Assembly (NCBI GenBank): GCA_050693895.1
Contig: JBOGWS010000019.1
Coordinates: forward strand, 14,552-78,551
Origin: WHSV01 sp050693895
GTDB taxonomy: Bacteria; Actinomycetota; CADDZG01; WHSQ01
DNA: 64,000 nucleotides
Direction: 5' to 3'
This document shows, in pieces, positions 8,315 through 16,127 of the stretch. The translations under genes and the position numbers were made by a program. The notes under the pieces were generated by a model. That model had not been told where the DNA came from, made no database searches, and worked only from the letters and a program-made list of their open reading frames with translations. The number at the start of each line of letters is the position of its first letter. Positions within the stretch are counted from its first letter, which is position 1.

Positions 8315-9142
8315 GTGTCGCGGGAACCGCTCAGGGTCATCACGTACCTGGCCCCCAGCATTCCCGAACGGTTCTTTCGTGTGATCGCGGACTACCTGGG
8401 CCGGCGTCTCGGGGGAGGAGCAGAGCTGACGGTCGAACCGCGCATGTCGGGTCCGCGCCGCCAGGACGACCCCTTCGAGTTGAACGAGATGGACGTCGGA
8501 TTCATGTGCGCACCCTCACTCGTGCTCCTGCGCACAGCCGATAGTCCCAGCGTCGACCTGTTGCCGGTGGCACCGGTGTTCGCGGACGAAAGAGCCAAGG
8601 GACTGCCCATCTACTTTTCCGATGTCGTCGTGCGCGCCGACTCGAACATCGTCTCGTTCGATCAGCTTCGTGGACGGACCTGGGCATATAACGATGCCCG
8701 CTCGCTCAGCGGATGGCACAGCGCGCTGGAACGCCTCCGCGCGATCCCGGCCGGATCAGAGTTCTTCTCGTCGACGGTTGCATCCGGTTCGCATCTGGAG
8801 TCGCTTCGGCTCGTGAGCCGGCACCGGGTCGATGCCGCGGCGATCGACTCCAACGCGCTGATCATGGAGCAGGCGGAACACCCGGGCCAGGCGACTCGCT
8901 TGAGGGTCATCGAGTCCTGGGGACCGTTCCCAATCCAGCCCGCGGTCGTGAGGGCGTCCCTGCCGGAGAAGACGAAGAGGCAGATCGCCGACCACCTGAG
9001 CGACCTGCACCGGTCCGTCGCGACCGACGCCCTTGAGGGAATCCCCTTCGAGCGTTTCGCGCCGGTGACCTACGGCGATTACCTGTCGTCACCCGCCGTG
9101 GTCGAGGCGGCCAAGATGGTAGCGGAGGACAGTCACCACTGA
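8315..9142 (+). CDS. PhnD/phosphonate-type periplasmic-binding-fold protein, apparently cytosolic
   Basis: This 275-residue protein resembles the PhnD-like family of substrate-binding proteins: LRVITYLAPSIPERFF at the start, a DVGFMCAPSLVLL hinge near 61-73, the LRGRTWAYND segment and a FFSSTVASGSHLESL motif. There is no signal peptide, lipobox or transmembrane segment. It starts with GTG only 7 bases after the E2 stop, so it is probably co-transcribed with the dehydrogenase complex. No permease of the phosphonate type is nearby. It may be a ligand-sensing or carrier protein; its function is unknown. The following gene is 74 bases away behind a palindromic site. Confidence 0.65.
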   Translation: MSREPLRVITYLAPSIPERFFRVIADYLGRRLGGGAELTVEPRMSGPRRQDDPFELNEMDVGFMCAPSLVLLRTADSPSVDLLPVAPVFADERAKGLPIYFSDVVVRADSNIVSFDQLRGRTWAYNDARSLSGWHSALERLRAIPAGSEFFSSTVASGSHLESLRLVSRHRVDAAAIDSNALIMEQAEHPGQATRLRVIESWGPFPIQPAVVRASLPEKTKRQIADHLSDLHRSVATDALEGIPFERFAPVTYGDYLSSPAVVEAAKMVAEDSHH

Positions 9143-9158
9143 GGGGATGCGGAGTCGC

Positions 9159-9176
9159 GGAATCGTATACGATTCC
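9159..9176. promoter_or_regulatory. Perfect 18-bp palindrome, candidate GntR operator
   Basis: GGAATCGTATACGATTCC is a perfect dyad around a GTATAC core, lying 17 bases after the PhnD-like gene and 40 bases before the flavin reductase gene. GntR-family FadR/FCD regulators bind short palindromes with GT...AC half-sites, and such a regulator is encoded at 9731-10387. Autoregulation of the hpa genes is the simplest reading. No binding data exist here. Confidence 0.6.
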
Positions 9177-9216
9177 TTTTCAGCAGCAGGTCTCTTACGG
9201 GAACGGGGGTTGCCGT

Positions 9217-9738
9217 CTGAACACCTACGAGCTCCGCACCTGCCTCGGCTGTTTCGGCACCGGGGTGACCGTCGTCACCGTCCAGGGACCGTCCGAGCCG
9301 CGCGGACTGACGGTCAATGCCTTCACCTCGGTTTCGCTCGATCCTCCGCTGGTACTCGTGTCGATCAACAAGAAGGCGAGGAGCCACGATCTGTTGCGCG
9401 CCAACCCGTTTGCCATCAACGTGCTGGCCTCCGATCAGGAACACCTTGCTCTCAACTTTGCCGGTAGGCACGACCCCAAGCTCGAGATCCCGTGGCGGGA
9501 GGGAAAAGCCGCGCCGTACCTGGGAGGGACGGTCGCCCACTTCCAGTGCGAACCGCATGAGGCCTACGACGGAGGCGATCACACCCTCTTCGTCGGGAGG
9601 ATCGTTCACTTCCGTTACAACGACGGTGACGCCCTCGGGTACTTCCGCAGCAGGTTCACGCTTCTCGCCGAGCCGAGGGTCGCGGCGTCTCCAGGGACAC
9701 ACGATCCCTTCGAACTCCCCTACGACGCCTATGAATAA
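9217..9738 (+). CDS. hpaC: Flavin reductase component of 4-hydroxyphenylacetate 3-monooxygenase (HpaC-like)
   Basis: This protein of the flavin-reductase-like domain family has CLGCFGTGVTVVTV, GLTVNAFTSVSLDPPLVLVS and a GRIVHFRYND region. It supplies reduced FAD to the HpaB oxygenase encoded downstream. The conserved N-terminus (NTYELRTCLGCF) lies upstream of the first GTG at 9265, and no in-frame ATG, GTG or TTG precedes it. CTG 9217 with GGGGGT 6 bases upstream is the best start and gives 173 residues. Starting at GTG 9265 would delete the first conserved strand. The gene overlaps the next by 8 bases. Confidence 0.8.
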   Translation: MNTYELRTCLGCFGTGVTVVTVQGPSEPRGLTVNAFTSVSLDPPLVLVSINKKARSHDLLRANPFAINVLASDQEHLALNFAGRHDPKLEIPWREGKAAPYLGGTVAHFQCEPHEAYDGGDHTLFVGRIVHFRYNDGDALGYFRSRFTLLAEPRVAASPGTHDPFELPYDAYE

Positions 9739-10387
9739 GGCCGAGCGTGCCTACGCGACGATGCGTCGCCGCATCCTCGTCGGTACCTACGAGCCCGGGC
9801 ATCGACTCGTGCTCGATGCGCTGGCGCGCGAAATGGGAGTGAGTCCCGTGCCCGTCCGCGAGGCCCTAAGGCGCCTCGAGGCCGAGGGATGGGTCGTCTA
9901 TACACGCAACGTCGGCGCGCAGGTCGCGCCGATCGACGATGAACGCTGGGAGCAAGAGATGCGGGTGCTCGCCATTCTCGAGGGCAACGCGACCGCGCTC
10001 GCGGCGCCGCACATGCGCCCAGCGGACCTTGGTTCTCTCGGCGATATCAATGACCGCCTGACCGCGGCCGTCGAGCGTTCGGACATGGTGGAGGCATCGA
10101 AGCTCAACCGCGCATGGCACCGCGTCATCTATTCCCGCTGCCCCAACGCGTACCTCGTGCAGGTCATCGGCGAGACACAGGAGCGCATGGATGCGATTCG
10201 ACGGACAGTGTTCACGCGCAACCCCGAGCGGGGACACGAGTCGGTGGCGGAGCACTCGGCCATCCTGCAGTTGCTCGAACGCCCGGCTGACTTCGAGGAC
10301 ATCGAACGAGCCGCGCGCGAGCACAAAGTGCGCACCATCGACGCCTTTGGTGACCACTCCGCCAAGAAAGAGGAGACCGTTGTATGA
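9731..10387 (+). CDS. GntR-family transcriptional regulator (FCD-type) of the hpa cluster
   Basis: This 218-residue regulator has an N-terminal winged helix-turn-helix (about 1-70; RILVGTYEPGHRLVLDALAR and VSPVPVREALRRLEAEG) and an all-helical C-terminal ligand domain of the FCD type. The ATG at 9731 lies inside the end of the flavin reductase gene and the stop overlaps the aldolase start (ATGA), so it is translated within the operon. It probably senses 4-hydroxyphenylacetate or a pathway intermediate and represses the operon through the palindrome at 9159-9176. Its effector is not readable. Confidence 0.85.
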   Translation: MNKAERAYATMRRRILVGTYEPGHRLVLDALAREMGVSPVPVREALRRLEAEGWVVYTRNVGAQVAPIDDERWEQEMRVLAILEGNATALAAPHMRPADLGSLGDINDRLTAAVERSDMVEASKLNRAWHRVIYSRCPNAYLVQVIGETQERMDAIRRTVFTRNPERGHESVAEHSAILQLLERPADFEDIERAAREHKVRTIDAFGDHSAKKEETVV

Positions 10388-11295
10388 GCCGACGGGCCGC
10401 GTCCGATCTCAAGGGGTCGATCGTTCCGATCGTCACACCCTTCACCGAGTCTCTGGATTTCGACGATAAGAGCTTCATCGACCTCATCGAGTGGCAGATC
10501 GAGTCGGGAAGTCACGGCGTTTCCGTCACCGGTACAACCGGCGAACCGAGCTCGCTCTCACTGGAGGAGCGCGAGCACGTCGTCGAGACCGCAGCGAAGA
10601 CGGTGGGTGGACGAGTCCCGTTCGTGCCCGGCACGGGAACGAACAACTTGCAGGAAACGCTCCGCCTGACTCGCCACGCCGAGTCTCTCGGCGCAGACGC
10701 AGCACTCGTCATCGTGCCCTACTACAACAAGCCCTCCCAGGAAGGGCTCTATCGCTACTTCTCCGAGCTGGCCGACAGCGTCGACATGCCGATTGTCATC
10801 TACAACATCCCTGGACGAACGGCCGTCAACATGGCGCCGGAGACCATGGCCCGCCTTCGAAGATCACATCCGAGCATCGTCGGGGCCAAGGAGTCGAACA
10901 AGGACTTCGAGCACGTCTCGCGCGTCATTCACCAGTGCGGGCGCGACTTCAACGTCTACTCGGGAATCGAGTTGCTCTGCTATCCGATGCTCGCCATCGG
11001 GGGGGCCGGCCACATCAGCGCGACTGCGAACATCTTTCCGCGCGAGGTCGCCGACATCTATAACCACGTCACGGCGGGTCGCTGGAACGAAGCGATCGAA
11101 CTTCATTACTACCTCTTGCCCGTCAACGACATGATCTTCTTCGAGACCAACCCCGGCCCCCTCAAGTTCGCTCTGGGCGAACTGGGCCGGATCAACCCCA
11201 CCCTTCGCCCGCCACTGTGCGAGCCGTCCGAGGCAAACCAGCAGCGGATTCGGGACGTGCTGTCGAGCTACGGGTCAATCAAGGAGGACAACTGA
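10384..11295 (+). CDS. DapA-superfamily aldolase, probable 2,4-dihydroxyhept-2-ene-1,7-dioate aldolase (HpaI role)
   Basis: This 303-residue class I TIM-barrel aldolase of the DHDPS/NAL superfamily has the TTGE motif at 51-54, Tyr140 in VIYNIPGR and Schiff-base Lys169 in IVGAKESNK. It sits inside a complete hpa gene set. A subgroup of DapA relatives that replaces the usual HpaI aldolase is known from Deinococcus, Thermus and Oceanobacillus (TIGRFAM 'HpaI-NOT-dapA'). By context this enzyme would split the C7 intermediate into pyruvate and succinic semialdehyde. Lysine-biosynthetic DHDPS is the alternative, but the location argues against it. Its start and stop overlap its neighbours. Confidence 0.78.
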   Translation: MSRRAASDLKGSIVPIVTPFTESLDFDDKSFIDLIEWQIESGSHGVSVTGTTGEPSSLSLEEREHVVETAAKTVGGRVPFVPGTGTNNLQETLRLTRHAESLGADAALVIVPYYNKPSQEGLYRYFSELADSVDMPIVIYNIPGRTAVNMAPETMARLRRSHPSIVGAKESNKDFEHVSRVIHQCGRDFNVYSGIELLCYPMLAIGGAGHISATANIFPREVADIYNHVTAGRWNEAIELHYYLLPVNDMIFFETNPGPLKFALGELGRINPTLRPPLCEPSEANQQRIRDVLSSYGSIKEDN

Positions 11296-12062
11296 TGGCC
11301 AAACGGGCGCGCTTCATTACCGAGGGGCGCAATCACGAAGGCGAGCTCATATCGGAAGGAGTCCTGCGCGCCGAAACGGGCGTCGCCTACTCCGCCGAGG
11401 ACGTTCTCTTCATGTTGCCGATCGTGCCCCGCAAGGTGATCGGTCTCGCCCTCAACTACGCCGACCACGCCGAGGAGCTGGGACTCGAGAAGCCGAAGGA
11501 ACCGGTGTTGTTCTTCAAGCCGTCCAACTCCTGGGTTCCACATCGCGCCGAGGTCGTGCGTCCTGCAGGAGTCGAGTACATGCACTACGAGAACGAGCTC
11601 GCGGTCGTCATCGGACGGCGAGCGCGAAACATTCGGGCCGAGGATGCGTCCGCCTACATCCGCGGCTACACGATCGCCAACGACGTGACCGTGCGTGATT
11701 TCGTCGGCAACCTCTACCGGCCCCCGGTGAAGGCGAAGGGCTGGGACAGCTTCGGCCCCATGGGTCCCTTCCTTGTAGAGGGCGAGATCGACGATCCCAA
11801 CTCTCTCGACATGCGGACCTACGTCAACGGGGAGCTCCGGCAGCAGGGCAACACCAAGGACCTGATGTGGAAGATTCCGGAGATCATCGAGTTCGTCACT
11901 CGCTTCATGACCCTCGAGCCCAACGACATGATTCTCACGGGAACTCCCAAGGGGCTCAGTCACGTGCACGCGGGCGACGTCATGCGGCTCGAGATCGACG
12001 GCCTCGGAGTACTGGAGAATCCGGTGGTGGAGGAGCCGGCAACCAGAGGTGGCGGCGCGTGA
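11295..12062 (+). CDS. hpaG: Fumarylacetoacetate-hydrolase family protein (HpaG-like isomerase/decarboxylase)
   Basis: This 255-residue single-domain FAH-fold enzyme has YENELAVVIGRRARN, GYTIANDVTVRD, the KGWDSFGPMGPF stretch and GTPKGLSHVHAGD. These carry the acidic metal ligands and the conserved Lys of the family. In homoprotocatechuate degradation HpaG decarboxylates and isomerises 5-carboxymethyl-2-oxo-hex-3-ene-1,6-dioate; E. coli has two fused copies of the domain, here there is one. ATG 11295 overlaps the preceding stop (TGATG) and is preceded by AAGGAGG. An earlier start at 11217 lies inside the aldolase gene and is rejected. Confidence 0.82.
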   Translation: MAKRARFITEGRNHEGELISEGVLRAETGVAYSAEDVLFMLPIVPRKVIGLALNYADHAEELGLEKPKEPVLFFKPSNSWVPHRAEVVRPAGVEYMHYENELAVVIGRRARNIRAEDASAYIRGYTIANDVTVRDFVGNLYRPPVKAKGWDSFGPMGPFLVEGEIDDPNSLDMRTYVNGELRQQGNTKDLMWKIPEIIEFVTRFMTLEPNDMILTGTPKGLSHVHAGDVMRLEIDGLGVLENPVVEEPATRGGGA

Positions 12063-13534
12063 CCGACCCCGTCAAGCAACCCCTTCACTACATCGACGGC
12101 GAGTTCCGTTCGGGGGTCGAGGGTCACACCTTCGAGACACTGAATCCGTCGACCAACCGGGTCATTACCGAGGTCGCCGAGGGGCGCGAAGTCGATATCG
12201 ACGCCGCTGTGGTGGCAGCGCGCCGGGCCTTCGACGAGGGTCCGTGGCCAAGGATGCCCGCCAAGGAGCGCGCGAGTTACCTGACGAGGATCGCCGAGAT
12301 CATGGAGTCCTCGGGCGACGAGGTCGCACAGCTGGAGGTCATGGACACCGGCCTCCCGATCAAGCAGGCGAAGGGCCAGGCCGCCCGCGCAGCTCAGAAC
12401 TTCCGCTTCTTCGCTCGCGTGATCCAAGACCTCGGAGGTGAGGCGCACCGGTTCGGATCTGAGTTCCTCAACTACACGATCCACAAACCGGTCGGCGTGG
12501 CCGGGCTCATCACTCCCTGGAACACACCGCTCATGCTGGAGTCGTGGAAGATCGCTCCCTGTCTGGCCTCCGGTTGCACTGCGGTGCTAAAGCCTGCGGA
12601 GTGGTCGCCGATCACCGCAAGCAAGCTCGGCGAGCTGATCGCCGAAGCGGATCTTCCGCCGGGAGTATTCAACATCGTGCACGGCTTCGGCGAGTCGGCC
12701 GGGGCACCGCTCGTAACTCATCCCGGCGTCGACCTCATCTCCTTCACCGGAGAGACCACGACCGGCAGGGAAATCATTCGCAACGGTGCCGACACGCTGA
12801 AGCGCAACTCGATGGAACTCGGCGGAAAGTCGCCCGTGGTTGTGTTCGCAGACGCCGATCTCGAGCGCGCGGTCGACGCGGCCGTGTTCGGCGTTTACTC
12901 GCTCAACGGCGAGCGCTGCACAGCGGGCTCGCGACTCCTGGTCGAGGACTCGATCTACGACGACTTCGTGGCGGCGGTCGGGCGGCGAGCGGCCAACGTG
13001 CGCGTCGGAGACCCGACCGACATGTCGACGGAGCTTGGACCCCTTATCCATCCGGAGCACTACGAACGCGTCATGGGCTACGTCGATTCCGGCAAGAAGG
13101 CAGGGCGACTGGTGGCCGGCGGTGAGCGCCCCAGCGACCTGCCGGACGGAAACTTCCTCCAAGCGACCCTGTTCGCAGATGTCGACCGGTCCGCCCGCGT
13201 CTTCCAGGAGGAGATCTTCGGGCCCGTGCTGGTCGCAACCAGCTTCTCTTCGACCGAGGAGGCAATCGAGCTCGCGAACGACGTGCCATACGGACTGGCC
13301 GGCTACGTGTGGAGCGGCGACCTCACCAAGGCGCACAACGTCGCGCAATCGATCGACACCGGCATGGTGTGGATCAACAGTCAGAACGTACGCGATCTAC
13401 GAATGCCTTTCGGCGGGGTGAAAGAATCCGGCATAGGTCGTGAGGGTGGTCACTACAGCTTCGAGTTCTACTGCGAGATCGAAACGATTCACGTTGCACT
13501 CGGCAAACATCACATTCCACGATTCGGGACCTAG
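12059..13534 (+). CDS. hpaE: 5-carboxymethyl-2-hydroxymuconate semialdehyde dehydrogenase (HpaE-like)
   Basis: This 491-residue NAD(P)-dependent aldehyde dehydrogenase has the oxyanion Asn155 in ITPWNTP, the general base Glu253 in MELGGKSP and the catalytic Cys287 in NGERCTAG. It oxidises the ring-cleavage semialdehyde made by HpaD. GTG 12059 overlaps the FAA-hydrolase stop (GTGA). A longer in-frame start at 11867 would overlap the previous gene by nearly 200 bases and is rejected. The hpaE assignment rests on position between hpaG and hpaB, since ALDH subfamilies are hard to separate by eye. Confidence 0.85.
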   Translation: MTDPVKQPLHYIDGEFRSGVEGHTFETLNPSTNRVITEVAEGREVDIDAAVVAARRAFDEGPWPRMPAKERASYLTRIAEIMESSGDEVAQLEVMDTGLPIKQAKGQAARAAQNFRFFARVIQDLGGEAHRFGSEFLNYTIHKPVGVAGLITPWNTPLMLESWKIAPCLASGCTAVLKPAEWSPITASKLGELIAEADLPPGVFNIVHGFGESAGAPLVTHPGVDLISFTGETTTGREIIRNGADTLKRNSMELGGKSPVVVFADADLERAVDAAVFGVYSLNGERCTAGSRLLVEDSIYDDFVAAVGRRAANVRVGDPTDMSTELGPLIHPEHYERVMGYVDSGKKAGRLVAGGERPSDLPDGNFLQATLFADVDRSARVFQEEIFGPVLVATSFSSTEEAIELANDVPYGLAGYVWSGDLTKAHNVAQSIDTGMVWINSQNVRDLRMPFGGVKESGIGREGGHYSFEFYCEIETIHVALGKHHIPRFGT

Positions 13535-13547
13535 GGGGGAGCCAAAC

Positions 13548-15008
13548 ATGCCAGCACGAACGGGACAGGGCTACATCGACGCACTGAACAACTCGAGCCG
13601 CGACGTCCAGATCCACGGCGAGAGGGTCGAGAAGGGACTAGCCGACCATCCGGCATTTCGAAACGTCGTCCGGACCTACGGGCAACTGTTCGACATGCAG
13701 CACGACGCCGAGCTCAGCGACACCATGACCTATGTGTCGCCCTCGAGCGGCGACCGGGTCGGTATGTCCTTCCTGCAACCCGAATCGATCGACGACCTCG
13801 AGCGGCGCAGGACGATGATCAAGACGTGGTCGGACTACAGCCTGGGGCAGCTCGGTCGGACCGGCGACTACCTCAACAGCTCGGTCATGGCGATGGCCTC
13901 CGCGGCCGACTGGTTCGGCCAGGTCGACAAACAGTTCGCCGACAACATCCGTAACTACTACGAGTACATCCGCGAAAACGACCTGCTACTGACGCACACG
14001 TTGATCAACCCGCAGAGCAACCGCAGCAAGCCACCCAGTGAGCAGACGGATCCCTTTTTGGCAGCGGGCATAGTCGAGGAGAACGACGAGGGCATCGTCA
14101 TCAGGGGCGCACGAATGCTTGCCACCATCGGCCCGATCGCCGACGAGATCATGGTGTTCCCGTCGACCGTGTTGCAGAACCGGCCGGAGGACGAGCCCTA
14201 CAGCTACGCCTTTGCCATCCCATGTGACACGCCGGGTCTCCGCTTCCTCTGCAGGGAGAGCTTCGACTACGGGCGCAGCCACTACGACCACCCGCTCGGT
14301 TCTCGATTCGATGAAATCGACGCGGTCGCGATCTTCGACGACGTGCTCGTTCCCTACGAGCGATGCTTCATGATCCGCCATCCCGAGTTGCTGACCAGAG
14401 GCAGGCTCTACAACGAGACCGACGCTCTGGTTCACATGACGCATCAGGTGGTCGTCAAGGACCTTGCCAAGACCGAGTTCGTGCTTGGTCTCATCTCGAC
14501 GATCGCCGACGCGATCAAGATCGAGCAGTTCCAGCACATCCAGGAGAAGATCGGCGAGATCATCATCGCCCTCGAAACGCTCAAGTCCTTCCTCCGTACC
14601 GCAGAGGTCGATGCAGAGATGAACGATTGGGGAGTGATGACTCCGAAGTGGGCGCCGTTGAATGCCGCGCGCAACTGGTTTCCGAAGCAGTATCCGCAGT
14701 TCATCGACACCATCTGGAAGATGTCTGCGTCCGGTCTCTTCGGGCTCCCGACGGAAGCCGATGCCACCGGAGATGCACGCGAGGACGTCGACAAGTATCT
14801 CGCCTGCGCCTCCATGGACGGGGTGGACCGCGTCAAGCTCTTCCGTCTTGCGTGGGACGCGAGCGTGTCGAGCTTCGGCGGACGCCAGGAGGTCTACGAG
14901 CACTACTTCTTCGGTGACCCCGTCCGGATGGCAGGGTTGCTGGTGGCGACCTACGACCGGGCCGAGTACATGGACCGGATCAAAGAGTTTCTCCAGCGCG
15001 ACAGCTAA
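13548..15008 (+). CDS. hpaB: 4-hydroxyphenylacetate 3-monooxygenase, oxygenase component (HpaB)
   Basis: This 486-residue flavin-dependent monooxygenase of the HpaB/PvcC acyl-CoA-dehydrogenase fold converts 4-hydroxyphenylacetate to homoprotocatechuate with FADH2 from HpaC. Family features are MPARTGQGYIDAL, the AFAIPCDTPGLRFLCRESFDYG segment and VPYERCFM. ATG 13548 has AGGGGGGA just upstream; an in-frame start at 13440 lies inside the aldehyde dehydrogenase gene. The stop overlaps the dioxygenase start by one base (TAATG). Confidence 0.92.
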   Translation: MPARTGQGYIDALNNSSRDVQIHGERVEKGLADHPAFRNVVRTYGQLFDMQHDAELSDTMTYVSPSSGDRVGMSFLQPESIDDLERRRTMIKTWSDYSLGQLGRTGDYLNSSVMAMASAADWFGQVDKQFADNIRNYYEYIRENDLLLTHTLINPQSNRSKPPSEQTDPFLAAGIVEENDEGIVIRGARMLATIGPIADEIMVFPSTVLQNRPEDEPYSYAFAIPCDTPGLRFLCRESFDYGRSHYDHPLGSRFDEIDAVAIFDDVLVPYERCFMIRHPELLTRGRLYNETDALVHMTHQVVVKDLAKTEFVLGLISTIADAIKIEQFQHIQEKIGEIIIALETLKSFLRTAEVDAEMNDWGVMTPKWAPLNAARNWFPKQYPQFIDTIWKMSASGLFGLPTEADATGDAREDVDKYLACASMDGVDRVKLFRLAWDASVSSFGGRQEVYEHYFFGDPVRMAGLLVATYDRAEYMDRIKEFLQRDS

Positions 15009-16009
15009 TGATCGACTTCCATTACACCAAGACGGAGTTCAACATACTCAGGGCCGCTCACGCTGAGTACGTCGTCACCGATCTGCACCGCGCTCACGAC
15101 TTCTACGTCGACGTGCTGGGATTCGTAATGACGCTGGAGACCCCCAACGCACTCTTCCTGCGCGGGTACGAGGAGCGCCTCCACCACTCGCTCAAGCTCA
15201 CCAGGGGTTCCAAGCCACACATCGGTCATCTCGCCTATCGCGTCGAGTCCAACGAGGACCTCGAGCTCCTTTTCGAGCACTACCGGGAGTCCGGGCTGGA
15301 ACCCAGGTGGATGGCGAACGAGGAACCGGGCCAAGGTCGAGCGCTCCGAGTGCAGGATCCGGTCGGGTTTCCGATCGAGTTCTTCTGCGAGATGGCTCCG
15401 GTGGAGTCACTGCTTCGACGCTACGACCTGCACCGTGGAGCGGAGGTGTTGCGGCTCGACCATTTCAATCTGCACGTTCCCGACTGTGCAGCCGCGTTCG
15501 AGTACTACAAGTCCCTCGGCTTCCGTTGCTCCGAGTACACATCGACCGATGGGGAGGACGAGAAGCTCTGGGCGGCATGGATGTTTCGCAAACCTGACGT
15601 GCACGATGTCGCGCTGATGAACGGGAAGGGTCCCCGTCTGCACCACACGGGTTGGTGGGTCAGCGACCCGATGAGCGTCCTGCGGACCTGCGACCGTCTT
15701 GCGGCACTCGGTCATGCCGGCGCGATCGAACGGGGGCCGGGCCGCCACGGATTATCGAACGCGTTCTTCCTCTACCTGAGAGACCCCGACGGACATCGCA
15801 TCGAGCTGTACACGAACGACTACTACACGGGAGACCCAGACACCGAGCCGCTTCGCTGGAGCGTCAACGACCCGATGCGCGGGACCTTCTGGGGCCACGC
15901 GGCGCCCGCAAGCTGGTTCGAGGAGTCGTCGATAGTGGCCGATCTCAACGGGGGCACCGTCGAGGTCCATAAGGAGACTCTGACCGAGCGTCCGCAGACC
16001 GTGATCTAG
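15008..16009 (+). CDS. hpaD: 3,4-dihydroxyphenylacetate 2,3-dioxygenase (type I extradiol, HpaD)
   Basis: This 333-residue two-module vicinal-oxygen-chelate protein performs meta cleavage of homoprotocatechuate. The metal triad is visible in the second module: His152 (RLDHFNLHV), His212/213 (LHHTGWW) and Glu266 (HRIELY). The spacing nearly equals the H155/H214/E267 of the Arthrobacter/Brevibacterium enzymes. It is the last gene of the hpa set and its gene is followed by a 118-base gap (16010-16127) containing a 12-bp palindrome, CCGGCGCGCCGG, at 16035-16046. Confidence 0.92.
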   Translation: MIDFHYTKTEFNILRAAHAEYVVTDLHRAHDFYVDVLGFVMTLETPNALFLRGYEERLHHSLKLTRGSKPHIGHLAYRVESNEDLELLFEHYRESGLEPRWMANEEPGQGRALRVQDPVGFPIEFFCEMAPVESLLRRYDLHRGAEVLRLDHFNLHVPDCAAAFEYYKSLGFRCSEYTSTDGEDEKLWAAWMFRKPDVHDVALMNGKGPRLHHTGWWVSDPMSVLRTCDRLAALGHAGAIERGPGRHGLSNAFFLYLRDPDGHRIELYTNDYYTGDPDTEPLRWSVNDPMRGTFWGHAAPASWFEESSIVADLNGGTVEVHKETLTERPQTVI

Positions 16010-16127
16010 TTCGGTCACAGGTCGGAGGCTTCAACCGGCGCGCCGGCGGCAATAACTAGGGTAAGCAACAGAACCGGAAGAGCGCTGGCAGGGAACGCGT
16101 GACGGGTCACCAGAGGGGGAATCGCAA

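Noticed and set aside
11867..12058. N-terminal extension of the aldehyde dehydrogenase
   Set aside because: It lies within the FAA-hydrolase gene in another frame; GTG 12059 with a GTGA overlap fits the operon style.
16035..16046. CCGGCGCGCCGG palindrome as an operator for livH
   Set aside because: GC-only palindromes of this length are expected by chance in such DNA, and no half-site pattern links it to a regulator.
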